Assembly: GCA_963788285.1 (NCBI GenBank)
Contig: CAWBGB010000008.1
Coordinates: 124,001 to 188,000 of the forward strand
Origin: Alicyclobacillus_A sp963788285
Lineage (GTDB): Bacteria; Bacillota; Bacilli; Alicyclobacillales; Alicyclobacillaceae
Length of the DNA stretch: 64,000 bases
Direction of reading: 5' to 3'
A program made the translations under genes and the position numbers. Shown piece after piece: positions 1-9,335 of the stretch. The notes under the pieces are model-generated. The model did no database searches, was not told the DNA's origin, and worked only from the letters and a program-made list of their open reading frames with translations. Position 1 is the first letter of the stretch. Each line of letters starts with the position of its first letter.

Positions 1-937
1 ACAAACCGTAACGCCTCTTCACTGCTGTGCAGGAACGGGAAGCGGTTCGGAGAGTTCACCGTCACGCCAACAGGAACTTTGCGAATCGCTGCTACCTTCG
101 CATTCACTTTGGAGCCCTCCAGATGCCCGCCACGGATCTTGGCCCCTTGTGCAAACTTCAATTCGAACGCCTTGATGTTCAGTTCCGCCGCCTTGATTCG
201 GAACTCTTCGAGTGAAAAGTGACCCTGCTCGTCGCGATAGCCAAACAGCCCGGGCCCAATCTGAGCTACGACGTCCGTGCCAGTCTGCAAATGCTCCGGC
301 GCAACGCCGCCTTCGCCTGTATTGATCCAGATCCCCCGGCCATCCTTGCCCCGTTTCCAGTTGAGAGAATATAGTGCTCCCCAACCGCTCCGTAGGACGT
401 TGCCGATGCTCCGAACATCCCTCGCAGCTTCCAAGGATGCCGACGCGTAGAGCCCACCACAATCTGGTCTTCTTCGGTATACAGCCATTTCGAGATCTCA
501 ACGGTCTCCAGTTCCTCTTCCCGCGTGAACAACCCTTCACGCACAATTTTGTACCTTCTTGCTTCCACCACCTCTTGATTGTCTACCTTCAATTCGTTCA
601 CAAGCAGCGGAAACAGGTCATTGGAAATGTAGTAGCCTGGTTTCTCAAAATCCCGCTTGGATCCAAAACTAAGTAGATCACTCTGATACTTCGACGCAAA
701 CACAACGCCGAGAAAATCGTTCCTCGAAAACGGACGTCCGTCGGTATCTCCGTCAAACCAGTACTGGCGAAACTCCGGGCCGAGTTTCTCCAATAGGTAG
801 CGCAGCCATCCAAGGTACGGATGGGCACGAATCACCGAATGCTGTGGTTTCCGCGAGGCCATGTACAGGTATCCAAACAACAGCGCCGGAAGCACAAGGA
901 ATATGACGAGAAACAGAATCAGAAGGACGGTTTCCAA
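1..937 (-). pseudogene. FMN-binding glutamate synthase-family protein, frameshifted and cut by window edge
   Basis: The gene starts at a TTG (935-937) preceded by a GGGGGG-rich ribosome site. The N-terminus has one hydrophobic segment (METVLLILFLVIFL) followed by the usual N-terminal domain of stand-alone glutamate synthase domain-2 proteins. Around positions 370-390 the frame breaks: the first frame reads SYGAVGEH and then loses similarity. The next frame continues with LNWKRGKD, the FMN-site block INTGEGGVAPEHLQTGTD, then GPGLFGYRDEQG and GGHLEGSKV, and runs off the left edge. One missing base in a GGGG tract would explain it. These proteins are flavoproteins related to the glutamate synthase large subunit without the amidotransferase domain, and their substrate is often unknown. 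The lesion may be real or a sequencing error. It lies 54 bp downstream of the next gene on the same strand. Confidence 0.75.
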
Positions 938-991
938 GATTCTGACACCCCCCTTCTGTTGGGGTGGTTCGCCTCCGAACTCGCCTGGACC

Positions 992-1771
992 TCATCCACC
1001 ACTCCGGGCTGCGCCTGTAAGGCTCGTCAGGTATTCATAACTCAGCCGCACACTCTCCAGTGGGTCCCGTCGGCACACATCCTGTTCAACGATGTACCAC
1101 TCGACGCCGGCCCGCTCCGCTTCACCCAAAATGAGGGGCCAAGGCAGAACCCCCCGACCGACCACCTCGAAGAATCGCTCCTCGTCACCTGTCATGTCCT
1201 TTACATGCAACAGTCGGCAGCGGGACGCGTACTGGGTGATGTAACGTGCTGCGTGCTTACGGGCGAATTCTACCCAGTAGACATCCAGCTCAAACTCAAC
1301 CAGGTCCGGATGGGTGCATTCATACAGAAGGTCCAGCGCAGTACGTCCCCTCCACAACTGAAACTCGAACGCGTGATTGTGGTACGCAAACGTCAGCCCT
1401 GCCCTACGGCACGCCTGCCCAACACGGTTGAAAAACTGAGCAAGCTCACGGTATTGATTTTCGCTGCCGCGCAGAGGCTCTGGGATAAACGGACAGACCA
1501 CGGTCCCAATACCGATGATCTGCGCTTCGCGAATCACCGCGTCGAGCTCGTCCTGCAGACGATGTAACGGCACGTGGCTGGCCACTGGCACCAACCCGAG
1601 CTCCTTGACACAGTCCCGCACCGCTTCGGGGAGAAGACCGCCGTACCCCGCGAACTCGACGCCTTCAAACCCGATGTCTGCCACGTCCCGCAACGTGCCC
1701 TGAAAGTCCTGCTGCAGCCGTTCCCGCAAGGTGTAGAGTTGTACCGCCAGTCGTACCAATCCTTTCGCCAC
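992..1771 (-). CDS. Sugar phosphate isomerase/epimerase-like TIM barrel (AP_endonuc_2)
   Basis: This 259-residue protein belongs to the xylose isomerase-like TIM-barrel superfamily. It starts at GTG with AAGGGAG upstream. Family hallmarks are the early strand LAVQLYTL, GFEGVEFAG near residue 35, FAYHNHAFEF near 130 (metal and substrate His/Glu), LLHVKDM near 188 and the C-terminal WYIVEQDV. Members isomerise, epimerise or eliminate keto-sugars and usually bind a divalent metal. It lies 25 bp downstream of a second barrel of the same superfamily and a Gfo/Idh/MocA oxidoreductase, so a role in sugar or cyclitol breakdown is likely. The exact substrate cannot be read from sequence. Confidence 0.85.
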   Translation of the reverse strand: MAKGLVRLAVQLYTLRERLQQDFQGTLRDVADIGFEGVEFAGYGGLLPEAVRDCVKELGLVPVASHVPLHRLQDELDAVIREAQIIGIGTVVCPFIPEPLRGSENQYRELAQFFNRVGQACRRAGLTFAYHNHAFEFQLWRGRTALDLLYECTHPDLVEFELDVYWVEFARKHAARYITQYASRCRLLHVKDMTGDEERFFEVVGRGVLPWPLILGEAERAGVEWYIVEQDVCRRDPLESVRLSYEYLTSLTGAARSGG

Positions 1772-1796
1772 CCCTTCGCTCCCTTTTTTTCTGTTG

Positions 1797-2768
1797 TTAT
1801 GCCCACCACATGTCCGCTACGGATTCCCGCAACAGCGTTCGCTGCAACAGTTCAACCGCCTTTCGAAAACCTTCCAGCGGAGAGGTGAGCGGGTCTTCGT
1901 GTTCGATGCTGAGGATACCGTCGTACCCGACAGTCCGCAAGACGCTGACGATTTCGCGCCACTTGTGCTCCGGCAAGCCGTAGCCGACACTCCGGAACGT
2001 CCAGGCGCGGCGGTTGATCTGCCGGTACGACTTCGTGTCGAGCACCCCATTTACCCGAACATTGGTCGGATCCAGGTACACGTCCTTCGCATGGACGTGG
2101 AACATCGCGTCGTACTGCGCTAAATAACGGATGGCCTCGCATGGATCGATGCCCTGCCACACAAGGTGACTCGGATCGAAATTTGCCCCAATCTCCGGTC
2201 CGACCGCTTCGCGCAACCGGATTAGTGTCTCCGGGTTATAGACCAGAAATCCCGGATGCATTTCAAAGGCGATGTGGCGTACCCCATGCTCTCGCGCGAA
2301 TTCCACCTCTCGCCGCCAGTACGGGATGAGCTTTTCGTTCCATTGCCATTCCAGGACCTGTGCGTATTCCGGCGGCCACGCGCACGTCACCCAGTTCGGA
2401 AAGCGCGACGCGTCGGAGTCGCCTGGACAGCCTGAAAAAACATTGATGCAATCGATTTTAAGCTGCTCAGCGAGAAGCACCGTCTGTCGCCACGTTCGAT
2501 GTGCCCTCTCTGCGACATCCCCATCCGGGTGCAGCGGATTGCCGTGGCAGCTGAGTGCGCTGACCACTAGATTTCGTCGTTCGAGGGCCTCACAGAACTC
2601 CTTTCGCGCCCCTGCGTCATTCAACAGCACGTCCGGCTGGCAGTGGGCGCTGCCCGGATAATTTCCGGTTCCGATTTCCACCGCGTCTAGACCGTGCGCC
2701 TTCACGATGTCGAGCATCTCTTCAAACGGGTGATCCTGAAACAAAACCGTGAATACCCCGAGTTTCAT
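1797..2768 (-). CDS. Sugar phosphate isomerase/epimerase-like TIM barrel
   Basis: This protein has 323 residues. The ATG at 2766-2768 is chosen because the protein then begins MKLGVFTVLFQ, a typical first barrel strand, and GGAGG-type sequence lies just upstream. An in-frame extension to 3113 exists but overlaps the upstream gene and has no family similarity. Metal-site motifs are AFEMHPGFLVYN near 172, ANFDPSHLVWQG near 200, MFHVHAKDV near 228 and ILSIEHEDP near 290. It is longer than the other barrels here and resembles the subfamily often paired with Gfo/Idh/MocA dehydrogenases. It is 20 bp downstream of such a dehydrogenase, so the two are probably cotranscribed and act in sequence. Confidence 0.87.
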   Translation of the reverse strand: MKLGVFTVLFQDHPFEEMLDIVKAHGLDAVEIGTGNYPGSAHCQPDVLLNDAGARKEFCEALERRNLVVSALSCHGNPLHPDGDVAERAHRTWRQTVLLAEQLKIDCINVFSGCPGDSDASRFPNWVTCAWPPEYAQVLEWQWNEKLIPYWRREVEFAREHGVRHIAFEMHPGFLVYNPETLIRLREAVGPEIGANFDPSHLVWQGIDPCEAIRYLAQYDAMFHVHAKDVYLDPTNVRVNGVLDTKSYRQINRRAWTFRSVGYGLPEHKWREIVSVLRTVGYDGILSIEHEDPLTSPLEGFRKAVELLQRTLLRESVADMWWA

Positions 2769-2788
2769 AAATGTCCTCCTCCCCTGTC

Positions 2789-3976
2789 TCACGCATCGTA
2801 GACGACAGATACCCACTGGCGCCGCGCGTGGCTTTCCAGAATCGCGTCGATGACACACTGCATCCGGTGACCCTCTGCAAATGTCGCGAAACCGCGGGAT
2901 TGCGTGTCGGTGGATACAGCCCCTTCTCTGACGGCCTCGTAGAATCGGAGCATGAGATTTTTCAGGCCGTCCGGCCACCCCTGGTTGTGCCCGCCAGGGT
3001 AGTGCAGGAATGGACGAGCCGACTTCGCAATCAAGGCCGGATCCGCCATGACGATTTCGTTCGGACCATCCCGGTGTCCAATCCACAAACGCTCTGACAC
3101 CTCCTGATCCCACACCGCCGACGCGTCGCCCCCGTCAATCTCGCAGACGAGATGGTTCTTGCGCCCAGGAGTAATCTGCGAGACCGTTACAGTGCCAACG
3201 GCCCCGCCGTCGAATCGCAGCAAAAGCGTCGCATAGTCCTCCGTATAGACCTCGACCTCCTCGAAGTCCGGGGCAGAGGTCTCTGCAAACGTCGCCGTGC
3301 TATGTTTCGCCCGCCGGCGCGTGGGCACCAGCGTAGCGAGGTCTGCAAAGACCTCGGTGATACGCTGTCCGGTCACGAACTGCACCGTGTCCATCCAGTG
3401 CGATCCGATGTCCGCCACCGCCCGAGACCTACCACCCAGTTGTGGGTGGACACGCCAGTTGTAGTCCGATTCTTTCGACAACCAATCCTGCAGATAACGG
3501 CCCCGGATGAGACGGATGGTACCCAGCCGTCCGTCTGAAATCATGGCCCTCAGGTGCTGTACCATCGCGTAGTGCCGGTAGTTGAAGCAGACCCCGTTCA
3601 CCACGCCGGCCTCCTCCGCCAGCCTCACCAGTTCCGCGGTCTCCGCCCGGTTTATGCCCAGGGGCTTTTCCGATAACACGTGCTTGCCGGCCAGAATGAT
3701 GTCGCGATTGATGGCAAAGTGCAGGTGGTTCGGGGTACAGTTGTGGACGCACTGGATCTCAGAATCCTGGAGCATCTCGCGATAATCACCGTACGCCCTG
3801 GCGATACCGTACTCTCTGGCCGTTCGCTGAGCCGTGTCCAGATTCGATCCAGCCACTGCGACGACCTCCGCACACCCCGTCCGTTCCACCGCTTCAATGT
3901 GTGCTGGTCCGACAAATCCAGTCCCAATGATTCCGACCTTAATTCTCACCGCCATCCTCCGTTCTTCGAATGCCAT
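2789..3976 (-). CDS. Gfo/Idh/MocA family NAD(P)-dependent oxidoreductase
   Basis: This is an NAD(P)-dependent sugar or cyclitol dehydrogenase of about 395 residues. The Rossmann motif GIIGTGFVGPAH is close to the N-terminus, the cofactor/catalytic block is VLSEKPLGINR near residue 105, and the His motif is DIGSHWMDTVQFVTG near 210. The start at 3976 is preferred because GGAG sits about 9 bp upstream. ATGs at 4012 and 3955 are also in frame. The C-terminal half is the usual alpha/beta substrate domain (Gfo_Idh_MocA_C). It heads a probable three- or four-gene operon with two TIM-barrel isomerases. Substrate unknown. Confidence 0.88.
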   Translation of the reverse strand: MAFEERRMAVRIKVGIIGTGFVGPAHIEAVERTGCAEVVAVAGSNLDTAQRTAREYGIARAYGDYREMLQDSEIQCVHNCTPNHLHFAINRDIILAGKHVLSEKPLGINRAETAELVRLAEEAGVVNGVCFNYRHYAMVQHLRAMISDGRLGTIRLIRGRYLQDWLSKESDYNWRVHPQLGGRSRAVADIGSHWMDTVQFVTGQRITEVFADLATLVPTRRRAKHSTATFAETSAPDFEEVEVYTEDYATLLLRFDGGAVGTVTVSQITPGRKNHLVCEIDGGDASAVWDQEVSERLWIGHRDGPNEIVMADPALIAKSARPFLHYPGGHNQGWPDGLKNLMLRFYEAVREGAVSTDTQSRGFATFAEGHRMQCVIDAILESHARRQWVSVVYDA

Positions 3977-4069
3977 GCGGTCGACTCCGTAACTGCCTCC
4001 ACAGTTCGGCAAAAGCCAAGACTTTGAAAGTCACCACAGCGCCCGAGCCCATCTTGCGCACGTGCAAAC

Positions 4070-5116
4070 TCATGCGAGTTGAATCGAGGAGCGCCGCTGT
4101 GCACTGCGATACATCGCGTCGACAATTTCGGTCACTTGCAAAGCTTGTTGGACGGTCACGAGTGATGTACGTTCTTCCAAAATCGAATGGACGAACTCCG
4201 CAATCTCCAAGTCGCCCACATTGTCTTGTTCCCCAGGCATCCACGCAGGTTTTGTGTTCAAGAGCATGCCGTGCGCGGCCTTGTTTAACTGGAAAGGAAA
4301 CACATCGAGACCTGCATGCGTGCCCGAAAAGGACACATTTTCAACGGGCTGTGCAATATTCAGTGCCCAGGACGCTTCAAGTTGCATCGCCATTCCATTC
4401 TCAAAGCGAATGAACGCAGCAGCATGATCTTCGACTTCAAAGTTTTCATGATCCCAAGGTCCCCATGGATTGACGTTTGGCTTGGTTCCCAAGTTGGACG
4501 AAGTCACACCGGTCACTTCCACGACCTTGGGATTTCCGACGAGCCACAACGCTAAATCGAGCAGGTGTACGCCAAAGTCAATCATCGCACCGCCGCCTTG
4601 AAGGCTGCGGGTGGTGAAGACGCCCCAACCTGGAATCCCCCGTCGACGAATCGCTTGCACACGAACCATGTAGATGTCGCCAAGTTCACCAGAATCAATC
4701 ACGCGCTTGGCCGCCTGTGCCTCGGCTTGAAATCGGTAGTGAAACCCTGTCATCAGTGTCTTTCCAGCTTTCTCTGCGGCCCGGATCATGTTCTGGGCTT
4801 CGTCTGGGCAAAGCGCCAGCGGCTTCTCACAGAGAACATGGATGCCTCTTTCCAGTGCTGCAATGGAAATTGGCGCATGGGAACTGTTGGGTGTACAAAC
4901 ACTGATAGCATCCAACTTTTCACAATCCAACATTTCTTGATAATCTGTATAGGCTTTCTCTATGCCGAACTCGGCCCCTGTACGCGCGACAACGTCCTTG
5001 GACACATCACAAATCGCGACGACATCGACCTTGTCCTTGAGTTTTAAGTAACCTGGAATGTGTCTGTTACGTGCAATCCCGCCAGTTCCGACGACGCCTA
5101 CGCGTAATTTTGCCAT
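4070..5116 (-). CDS. Gfo/Idh/MocA family oxidoreductase
   Basis: The protein is about 348 residues and begins MAKLRVGVVGTGGIARNRH. The second of two close ATGs is chosen because GAGAGG lies 9 bp upstream of it. It carries VLCEKPLALCP and the catalytic block GGGAMIDFGVHLLDLALWLVG near 170. The preceding loop RRRGIPGWGVFTTRSL is nearly repeated in the product of 12152-13204, marking the two as close paralogues. It probably oxidises or reduces a sugar-derived substrate with NAD(P). A palindromic repeat fills the gap between this start and the upstream gene. Confidence 0.88.
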   Translation of the reverse strand: MAKLRVGVVGTGGIARNRHIPGYLKLKDKVDVVAICDVSKDVVARTGAEFGIEKAYTDYQEMLDCEKLDAISVCTPNSSHAPISIAALERGIHVLCEKPLALCPDEAQNMIRAAEKAGKTLMTGFHYRFQAEAQAAKRVIDSGELGDIYMVRVQAIRRRGIPGWGVFTTRSLQGGGAMIDFGVHLLDLALWLVGNPKVVEVTGVTSSNLGTKPNVNPWGPWDHENFEVEDHAAAFIRFENGMAMQLEASWALNIAQPVENVSFSGTHAGLDVFPFQLNKAAHGMLLNTKPAWMPGEQDNVGDLEIAEFVHSILEERTSLVTVQQALQVTEIVDAMYRSAQRRSSIQLA

Positions 5117-5148
5117 GTGCATATCCCTCTCACGGTATGGCTTATTTT

Positions 5149-5250
5149 AGCGATTTGCAAAATAGCGACAAGTAACGGGTTCAGCACAATACGAAATGTT
5201 TCATAATGAAACATGTGCTGAAGCGCTCGAGCGGTATTTTGTAAATCGCT
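5149..5250. repeat. Dispersed palindromic repeat, copy A
   Basis: A 102-bp imperfect palindrome opens with AGCGATTTGCAAAAT and closes with ATTTTGTAAATCGCT. The inner arms are GTTCAGCACA against TGTGCTGAA and ATGTTTC against GAAACAT. It ends at the stop codon of the neighbouring oxidoreductase gene. Related copies lie at 20300-20366, 24203-24328 (inverted), 50334-50391 (partial) and 54624-54690. Confidence 0.8.
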
Positions 5251-6269
5251 CATTTATGTAAACTGCTTAGATAAATGGGCTTGTGTTCCATGACGGATCG
5301 ATTCGACGCTTCCATCAACCGGGTCAAATCTACGGCCATTTCAATGTTCTCAGTAGCCGTGGTGCCTCGTTCAATATGCATAATCCACTGCTCGAATGCA
5401 GACGGCTTGTCGGGAGGGAATTCTTCTAACACCACCCAGTTGGTATCAAACGTACCTTGCTTTGAACTGCGAACCCACAACTTATTTTCTGGGGTGCCGT
5501 AAAACAAACTTCCATGCGTTCCGTGAATCTCAATAGAAAATGGAGAGTGTGGGTTTACAAATCCCGCCTCGACAACGCCGATGGCTCCGTTCCGATACCG
5601 CAGGATGGCGACGGCATTGTCCTCCACTTGTCTATCGGTTACATAGCCATAATTGGCCGACACACTCTCAGGCAACCCAGCGAATAGGCGGGCCAAATAC
5701 ATGGGATGACAGCCGAGGTCCATCAGCGCCCCACCGCCACACTGGGCCAAATTGTAAAAGTGTTCAGGCAGCCAACCGCTTGCAGCGCCATCACTCGGGA
5801 TGGCTCCATTGTGAGACAGCCGGACTCGCACAAGCGTCAGTTGCCCCAACAGTCCTTGAGCGAGAATATCTTGAATCGCTTGTGTGGATCCCGCATTGAG
5901 CCTGGGCAGAGAAACCATCAATTTGACCCCGGCTTTAGCAACTGCGGCGATAATCTGGTTGCACTCGGCCAGCGTAGGCGCAAGGACTTTTTCCGTAAAA
6001 ATATGTTTACCGGCCCGCGCTGCCCTGACGATGACGTCATGGTGATCTGTTGTCGGCGTGGTCACAATGACGCCGTGAATGTCCGGCTGCGCCAGAAGGT
6101 CATCGAGATTGGCGAAAAACCGCACCCCACGTTTGGCAGCCTCGGCCTCACCCCGCTTTGGATCCTCATCCCAAATCGCCACAATTTCTGTTTTCGGGTG
6201 TTGTTCAGCTTGGGTTGCGTATTCCTTCGCATGGACGTGCCAAAAACTAAGGATCGCGAGTTTCATCAT
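5250..6269 (-). CDS. Gfo/Idh/MocA family oxidoreductase, EKV variant
   Basis: The protein has 339 residues. The start at 6269 (ATG ATG) follows GGGAGG by 8 bp, and an upstream extension to 6320 is unsupported. The Rossmann segment is reduced to LAILSFWHVHAKEY, lacking the usual GxGxxG. The common EKP triad is EKV (IFTEKVLAPTL near residue 95). The third motif is DLGCHPMYLARLFAG instead of DxGxHxxD, so the usual Asp after His is Tyr. Fold and length fit the family, but these changes suggest altered cofactor handling or a structural or regulatory role. AT content is visibly higher than in the genes at 1-4 kb. Confidence 0.83.
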   Translation of the reverse strand: MMKLAILSFWHVHAKEYATQAEQHPKTEIVAIWDEDPKRGEAEAAKRGVRFFANLDDLLAQPDIHGVIVTTPTTDHHDVIVRAARAGKHIFTEKVLAPTLAECNQIIAAVAKAGVKLMVSLPRLNAGSTQAIQDILAQGLLGQLTLVRVRLSHNGAIPSDGAASGWLPEHFYNLAQCGGGALMDLGCHPMYLARLFAGLPESVSANYGYVTDRQVEDNAVAILRYRNGAIGVVEAGFVNPHSPFSIEIHGTHGSLFYGTPENKLWVRSSKQGTFDTNWVVLEEFPPDKPSAFEQWIMHIERGTTATENIEMAVDLTRLMEASNRSVMEHKPIYLSSLHK

Positions 6270-6375
6270 AGCATCAACCTCCCGATGTCCTAGAAGCGTT
6301 GAGCCTCTTGGCTCTTGCAATCATGCAGACTTTCATGAAACGGAAATTGCTCCTTTCCAAACATTATTTATATTA

Positions 6376-7569
6376 TTATAATGAATTTTCAGACCATGTA
6401 GATACCGCGTCTAGAATGACGTTCTGATTCTTCGTTTTCACAAAGTTAGAATTCTGCACAAGTTCTTGGAGCTTTTGCTCGTACTCATCGGCATCAAATG
6501 GGACGCTAATCATGCGATTCGTAAAGGATGAAAGCATAATCCCATTTGCAAGTCTAAGTCCGTTTACTCCTTCAGTTCCATGTGCGATAAGTTCTTGAGA
6601 CCCTTCGACAATCGCATGAATGAATTTCTCAGTAACGACTTGATGGCCTGCCGGTTCATTGGTATCGACCGGTATTTCTGTGTACCAGCTCTCTACGTTC
6701 GCAAATGTTTGTTGCGATTCTTTCAGGAACTTCAATGTCGAAATTCGATTTCTGTAAAATACGATTTTCGAATTCTCAAAAACAAGCCTTCCGTTCTCAC
6801 CAACAATCTCCAGACGATTGGTGCCAGGCGATTCAGCGGTGCTCGCGATGAAGTGTCCAACCATTCCATTGTCATGTTCGAAATAGGCCGTTACTTCGTC
6901 CTCCACCTCGATACGATGATACTTTCCAATGTGGGCATGACCACTGATTCGAGCCGGTAGACCAAAAAGCCACTGATACATATCGAGATTGTGAGGGCAC
7001 TGGTTTGTTAGGATTCCGCCACCCTCACCAGCCCAGGTCGCACGCCAATCACTACTGTCATAGTATGCCTGAGTTCTAAACCACGCCGTGTTAATCCAAG
7101 TAACCCTCATTGATTTTCCGAGTTCTCCATTTTCCACAATGTCCTTGAGCTTCTTATAGAATGGCAAAGTTCTCTCCTGAAACATCATGCCAAATACGAT
7201 GTTCGAATCTCTCTCTTTTGCCTTCTCATACGCTGCAATCATCTTTTTCGCATCATTGAGATGAACGGCTAGCGGTTTTTCACATAATACGTGAAGCCCC
7301 CTATGAAATGCCTCTACAGCTATCGGTGTGTGATCATAATGAGGTGTAGCAATGATGACAGCCTCGAGACCGGATTTGTCAAATAAGTCATGATAGGTGT
7401 AGTAAGGCACGGTATGATGCGTTTTCGCACATTGATCTGCCTTATCCTTGATGATGTCACATACGCCCACGAGTTCAACGTTTTCCATCGTCGTTATATC
7501 GTTGATGTGTGTTGTCCCGATGTTCCCTAAACCAACCAGACCAACTTTCACTTTCCAGGACTTTGTCAT
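6376..7569 (-). CDS. Gfo/Idh/MocA family oxidoreductase
   Basis: This protein has 397 residues and starts MTKSWKVKVGLVGLGNIG. The ATG at 7569 has AAGGAG 9 bp upstream, better than the further ATG at 7590. Motifs are VLCEKPLAVHL near 100 and AYYDSSDWRATWAGEGGG followed by LTNQCPHNLDMYQWLFG near 190. This NQxxHxxDMxQWL type is shared with 15049-16071 and is typical of a glycoside- or amino-sugar-acting subgroup. It is predicted to be an NAD(P)-dependent dehydrogenase of a sugar or sugar acid. The gene is AT-rich compared with its close paralogue, which suggests separate acquisition. Confidence 0.88.
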   Translation of the reverse strand: MTKSWKVKVGLVGLGNIGTTHINDITTMENVELVGVCDIIKDKADQCAKTHHTVPYYTYHDLFDKSGLEAVIIATPHYDHTPIAVEAFHRGLHVLCEKPLAVHLNDAKKMIAAYEKAKERDSNIVFGMMFQERTLPFYKKLKDIVENGELGKSMRVTWINTAWFRTQAYYDSSDWRATWAGEGGGILTNQCPHNLDMYQWLFGLPARISGHAHIGKYHRIEVEDEVTAYFEHDNGMVGHFIASTAESPGTNRLEIVGENGRLVFENSKIVFYRNRISTLKFLKESQQTFANVESWYTEIPVDTNEPAGHQVVTEKFIHAIVEGSQELIAHGTEGVNGLRLANGIMLSSFTNRMISVPFDADEYEQKLQELVQNSNFVKTKNQNVILDAVSTWSENSL

Positions 7570-7627
7570 GTCACTCAGCTCCTTATTCACTGTATGGTCA
7601 GCATGGGGCTAAAATCGCACGCAACGA

Positions 7628-8470
7628 CTATTTCTGTTTGGAGAGATCAGTCTCTCCATGAGCCAGGTATCCTCTTAAAATTTCAATATGCTGTGGTAGC
7701 GCCACGTGGGCGTTCTCAATTTCGGGATGCCATTTTCGTTCCCATTCGACGCACAAATATTTGTTATATCCAGACTGCAGTAATTTCGACACGATATCAA
7801 AAACTGGAACTTCTCCCTCGCCAAACAGTACAAGATCCCATCCGTCACCGTGACATTGAGCATCCTTTAAATGAACGTGACACAATCGGTCATGTAGATT
7901 TTCAAATGTTTCGTCTATTGGCTCGCCCATTCGGTAGGGATGATATGTGTCCCAGAGCGCCCCGATAGCCGAACTATGAACTAATCCAAGTACTTCAGCA
8001 ACAAGGTAGGAGGAGGAAAATTCATCGTGTGTTTCGAGCAAAACCTGTATCCCCAGCTCCTCGGCCCTTTTTGACACTTGATTTAAGGACTCAGACACCC
8101 AATTGACAGCAACTCGGTGAGGGTCATCATCTTGACTGGAACATGCCCCGCCACCAAATGTGCGGACTATCGGGACCTCCATTCGGGATGCCAGTTCTAC
8201 ATAACTTAACAGCTCTTCCACATTTCTTTTCCGCTCTACGGAGTCAGCCATTGCAAATCGAGTAGAAGCCCCAATACCTACGATATCTATACCGTTCCTT
8301 TTGGCCGTTTCCGAAATGTTCTTTTGGGTGGCAGCGTCTATATCTGCTCGGATAACGTCGCCATCCAGTAGTCTAAGTTCAACACCATCGTACCCGTACT
8401 TGACTGCGTTAGAGAACACCTCTTCTAGGGACCATTCTGGGCAGGCTAGGTTTGAATACGCAATTTTCAT
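7628..8470 (-). CDS. Sugar phosphate isomerase/epimerase-like TIM barrel
   Basis: The protein has 280 residues. The ATG at 8470 has GGGGAGAGGGAT upstream and gives MKIAYSNLACPEW. Metal and substrate motifs are GYDGVELRLLDG near 33, VLLETHDEF near 150, ALWDTYHPYRMGE near 180, CHVHLKDAQ near 205 and LCVEWERKW near 245. It belongs to the xylose isomerase-like superfamily, so isomerisation, epimerisation or elimination on a keto-sugar is plausible. It sits between a Gfo/Idh/MocA gene and another TIM barrel on the same strand. Base composition is AT-rich like its neighbours. Confidence 0.85.
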   Translation of the reverse strand: MKIAYSNLACPEWSLEEVFSNAVKYGYDGVELRLLDGDVIRADIDAATQKNISETAKRNGIDIVGIGASTRFAMADSVERKRNVEELLSYVELASRMEVPIVRTFGGGACSSQDDDPHRVAVNWVSESLNQVSKRAEELGIQVLLETHDEFSSSYLVAEVLGLVHSSAIGALWDTYHPYRMGEPIDETFENLHDRLCHVHLKDAQCHGDGWDLVLFGEGEVPVFDIVSKLLQSGYNKYLCVEWERKWHPEIENAHVALPQHIEILRGYLAHGETDLSKQK

Positions 8471-8507
8471 GTTTATCCCTCTCCCCACGATTTATTTTCA
8501 AGCCAAA

Positions 8508-9335
8508 TCATTTCCACGGTTGACCGAGTTCGCCAAGCATCTCCTTCAGAGCCCTTGCCGCAACACGGAACAAGTCTGGTCCACTAAAACCTTTAAAGGT
8601 GGAAGCTTGGGCTAAGTGAGGTTCGATAGACAAAAAACCGTCGTATCCCTTCGAAAACATGGACATCAGCATCTCCTTGACTTCGCCGTCACCTTGGCCG
8701 ACAGGAACAACCCTCTTGCCATCGAACAAAGCATCCTTTATGTGAATGTAGTCGGTGTACGGCTTAAGTAGGGGGAATGCCTCACGACACGGCTTTACTC
8801 CGCACTGCACAAAGTTGGCAGGATCGAATGCGCATCGTAACATATCTGATGAGCAACTTTTCATAACGTCCAAGCAGCGTTCTGGGAGATCTCCGTATAT
8901 GCCCTTCTCATTCTCGTGCAGTAAAACGACCCCTTGACTGGTAGCTCGACGTGTCAATTCCTTCAGACGGTGTAATACCTCGTCACGGTATTCGTGTGCT
9001 TGACGACCGTCTGGGATGAAGAATGAAAAGATACGAATATATGGTGTCTCAAAATAGTTTGCAACGTAGAGTGCTCGTTCAAATCTTCCAAGATGTGCTC
9101 CAAAGTCATCCGTAATCGATATCTTGCCGATTGGCGAACCGATAGCAGATACGCGAAATTCACGTGTTGTCAGCGTTTCGCGAACTTGCTGCAGCTCACT
9201 GTCGGACAAGTCGAGCACATTTTTGTTCCAAACACTTCGAAATTCAATGTGCTTGATCCCTTCGGATTCAAGCACATCAAGTTGTTCAGATAAGTTTGCG
9301 GAAATTTCATCCGCAAAAGCGGATAATGTCACCAT
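8508..9335 (-). CDS. Sugar phosphate isomerase/epimerase-like TIM barrel
   Basis: This 275-residue protein starts at an ATG 9 bp after AAAGGAG. It begins MVTLSAFADEISANL, a start typical of the IolE/UlaE-like group. Key segments are GIKHIEFRSVW near 28, VLLHENEKGIYGD near 145, CAFDPANFVQCG near 170, DYIHIKDALFDG near 195 and GFLSIEPHL near 230, covering the expected metal-binding Glu, Asp, His and Glu. It is the first gene of the AT-rich block transcribed towards lower coordinates. Exact substrate unknown. Confidence 0.86.
   Translation of the reverse strand: MVTLSAFADEISANLSEQLDVLESEGIKHIEFRSVWNKNVLDLSDSELQQVRETLTTREFRVSAIGSPIGKISITDDFGAHLGRFERALYVANYFETPYIRIFSFFIPDGRQAHEYRDEVLHRLKELTRRATSQGVVLLHENEKGIYGDLPERCLDVMKSCSSDMLRCAFDPANFVQCGVKPCREAFPLLKPYTDYIHIKDALFDGKRVVPVGQGDGEVKEMLMSMFSKGYDGFLSIEPHLAQASTFKGFSGPDLFRVAARALKEMLGELGQPWK

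Noticed and set aside
2769..3113. N-terminal extension of the TIM-barrel gene ending at 1797
   Set aside because: It overlaps the upstream oxidoreductase gene and the barrel fold begins at the ATG at 2768.
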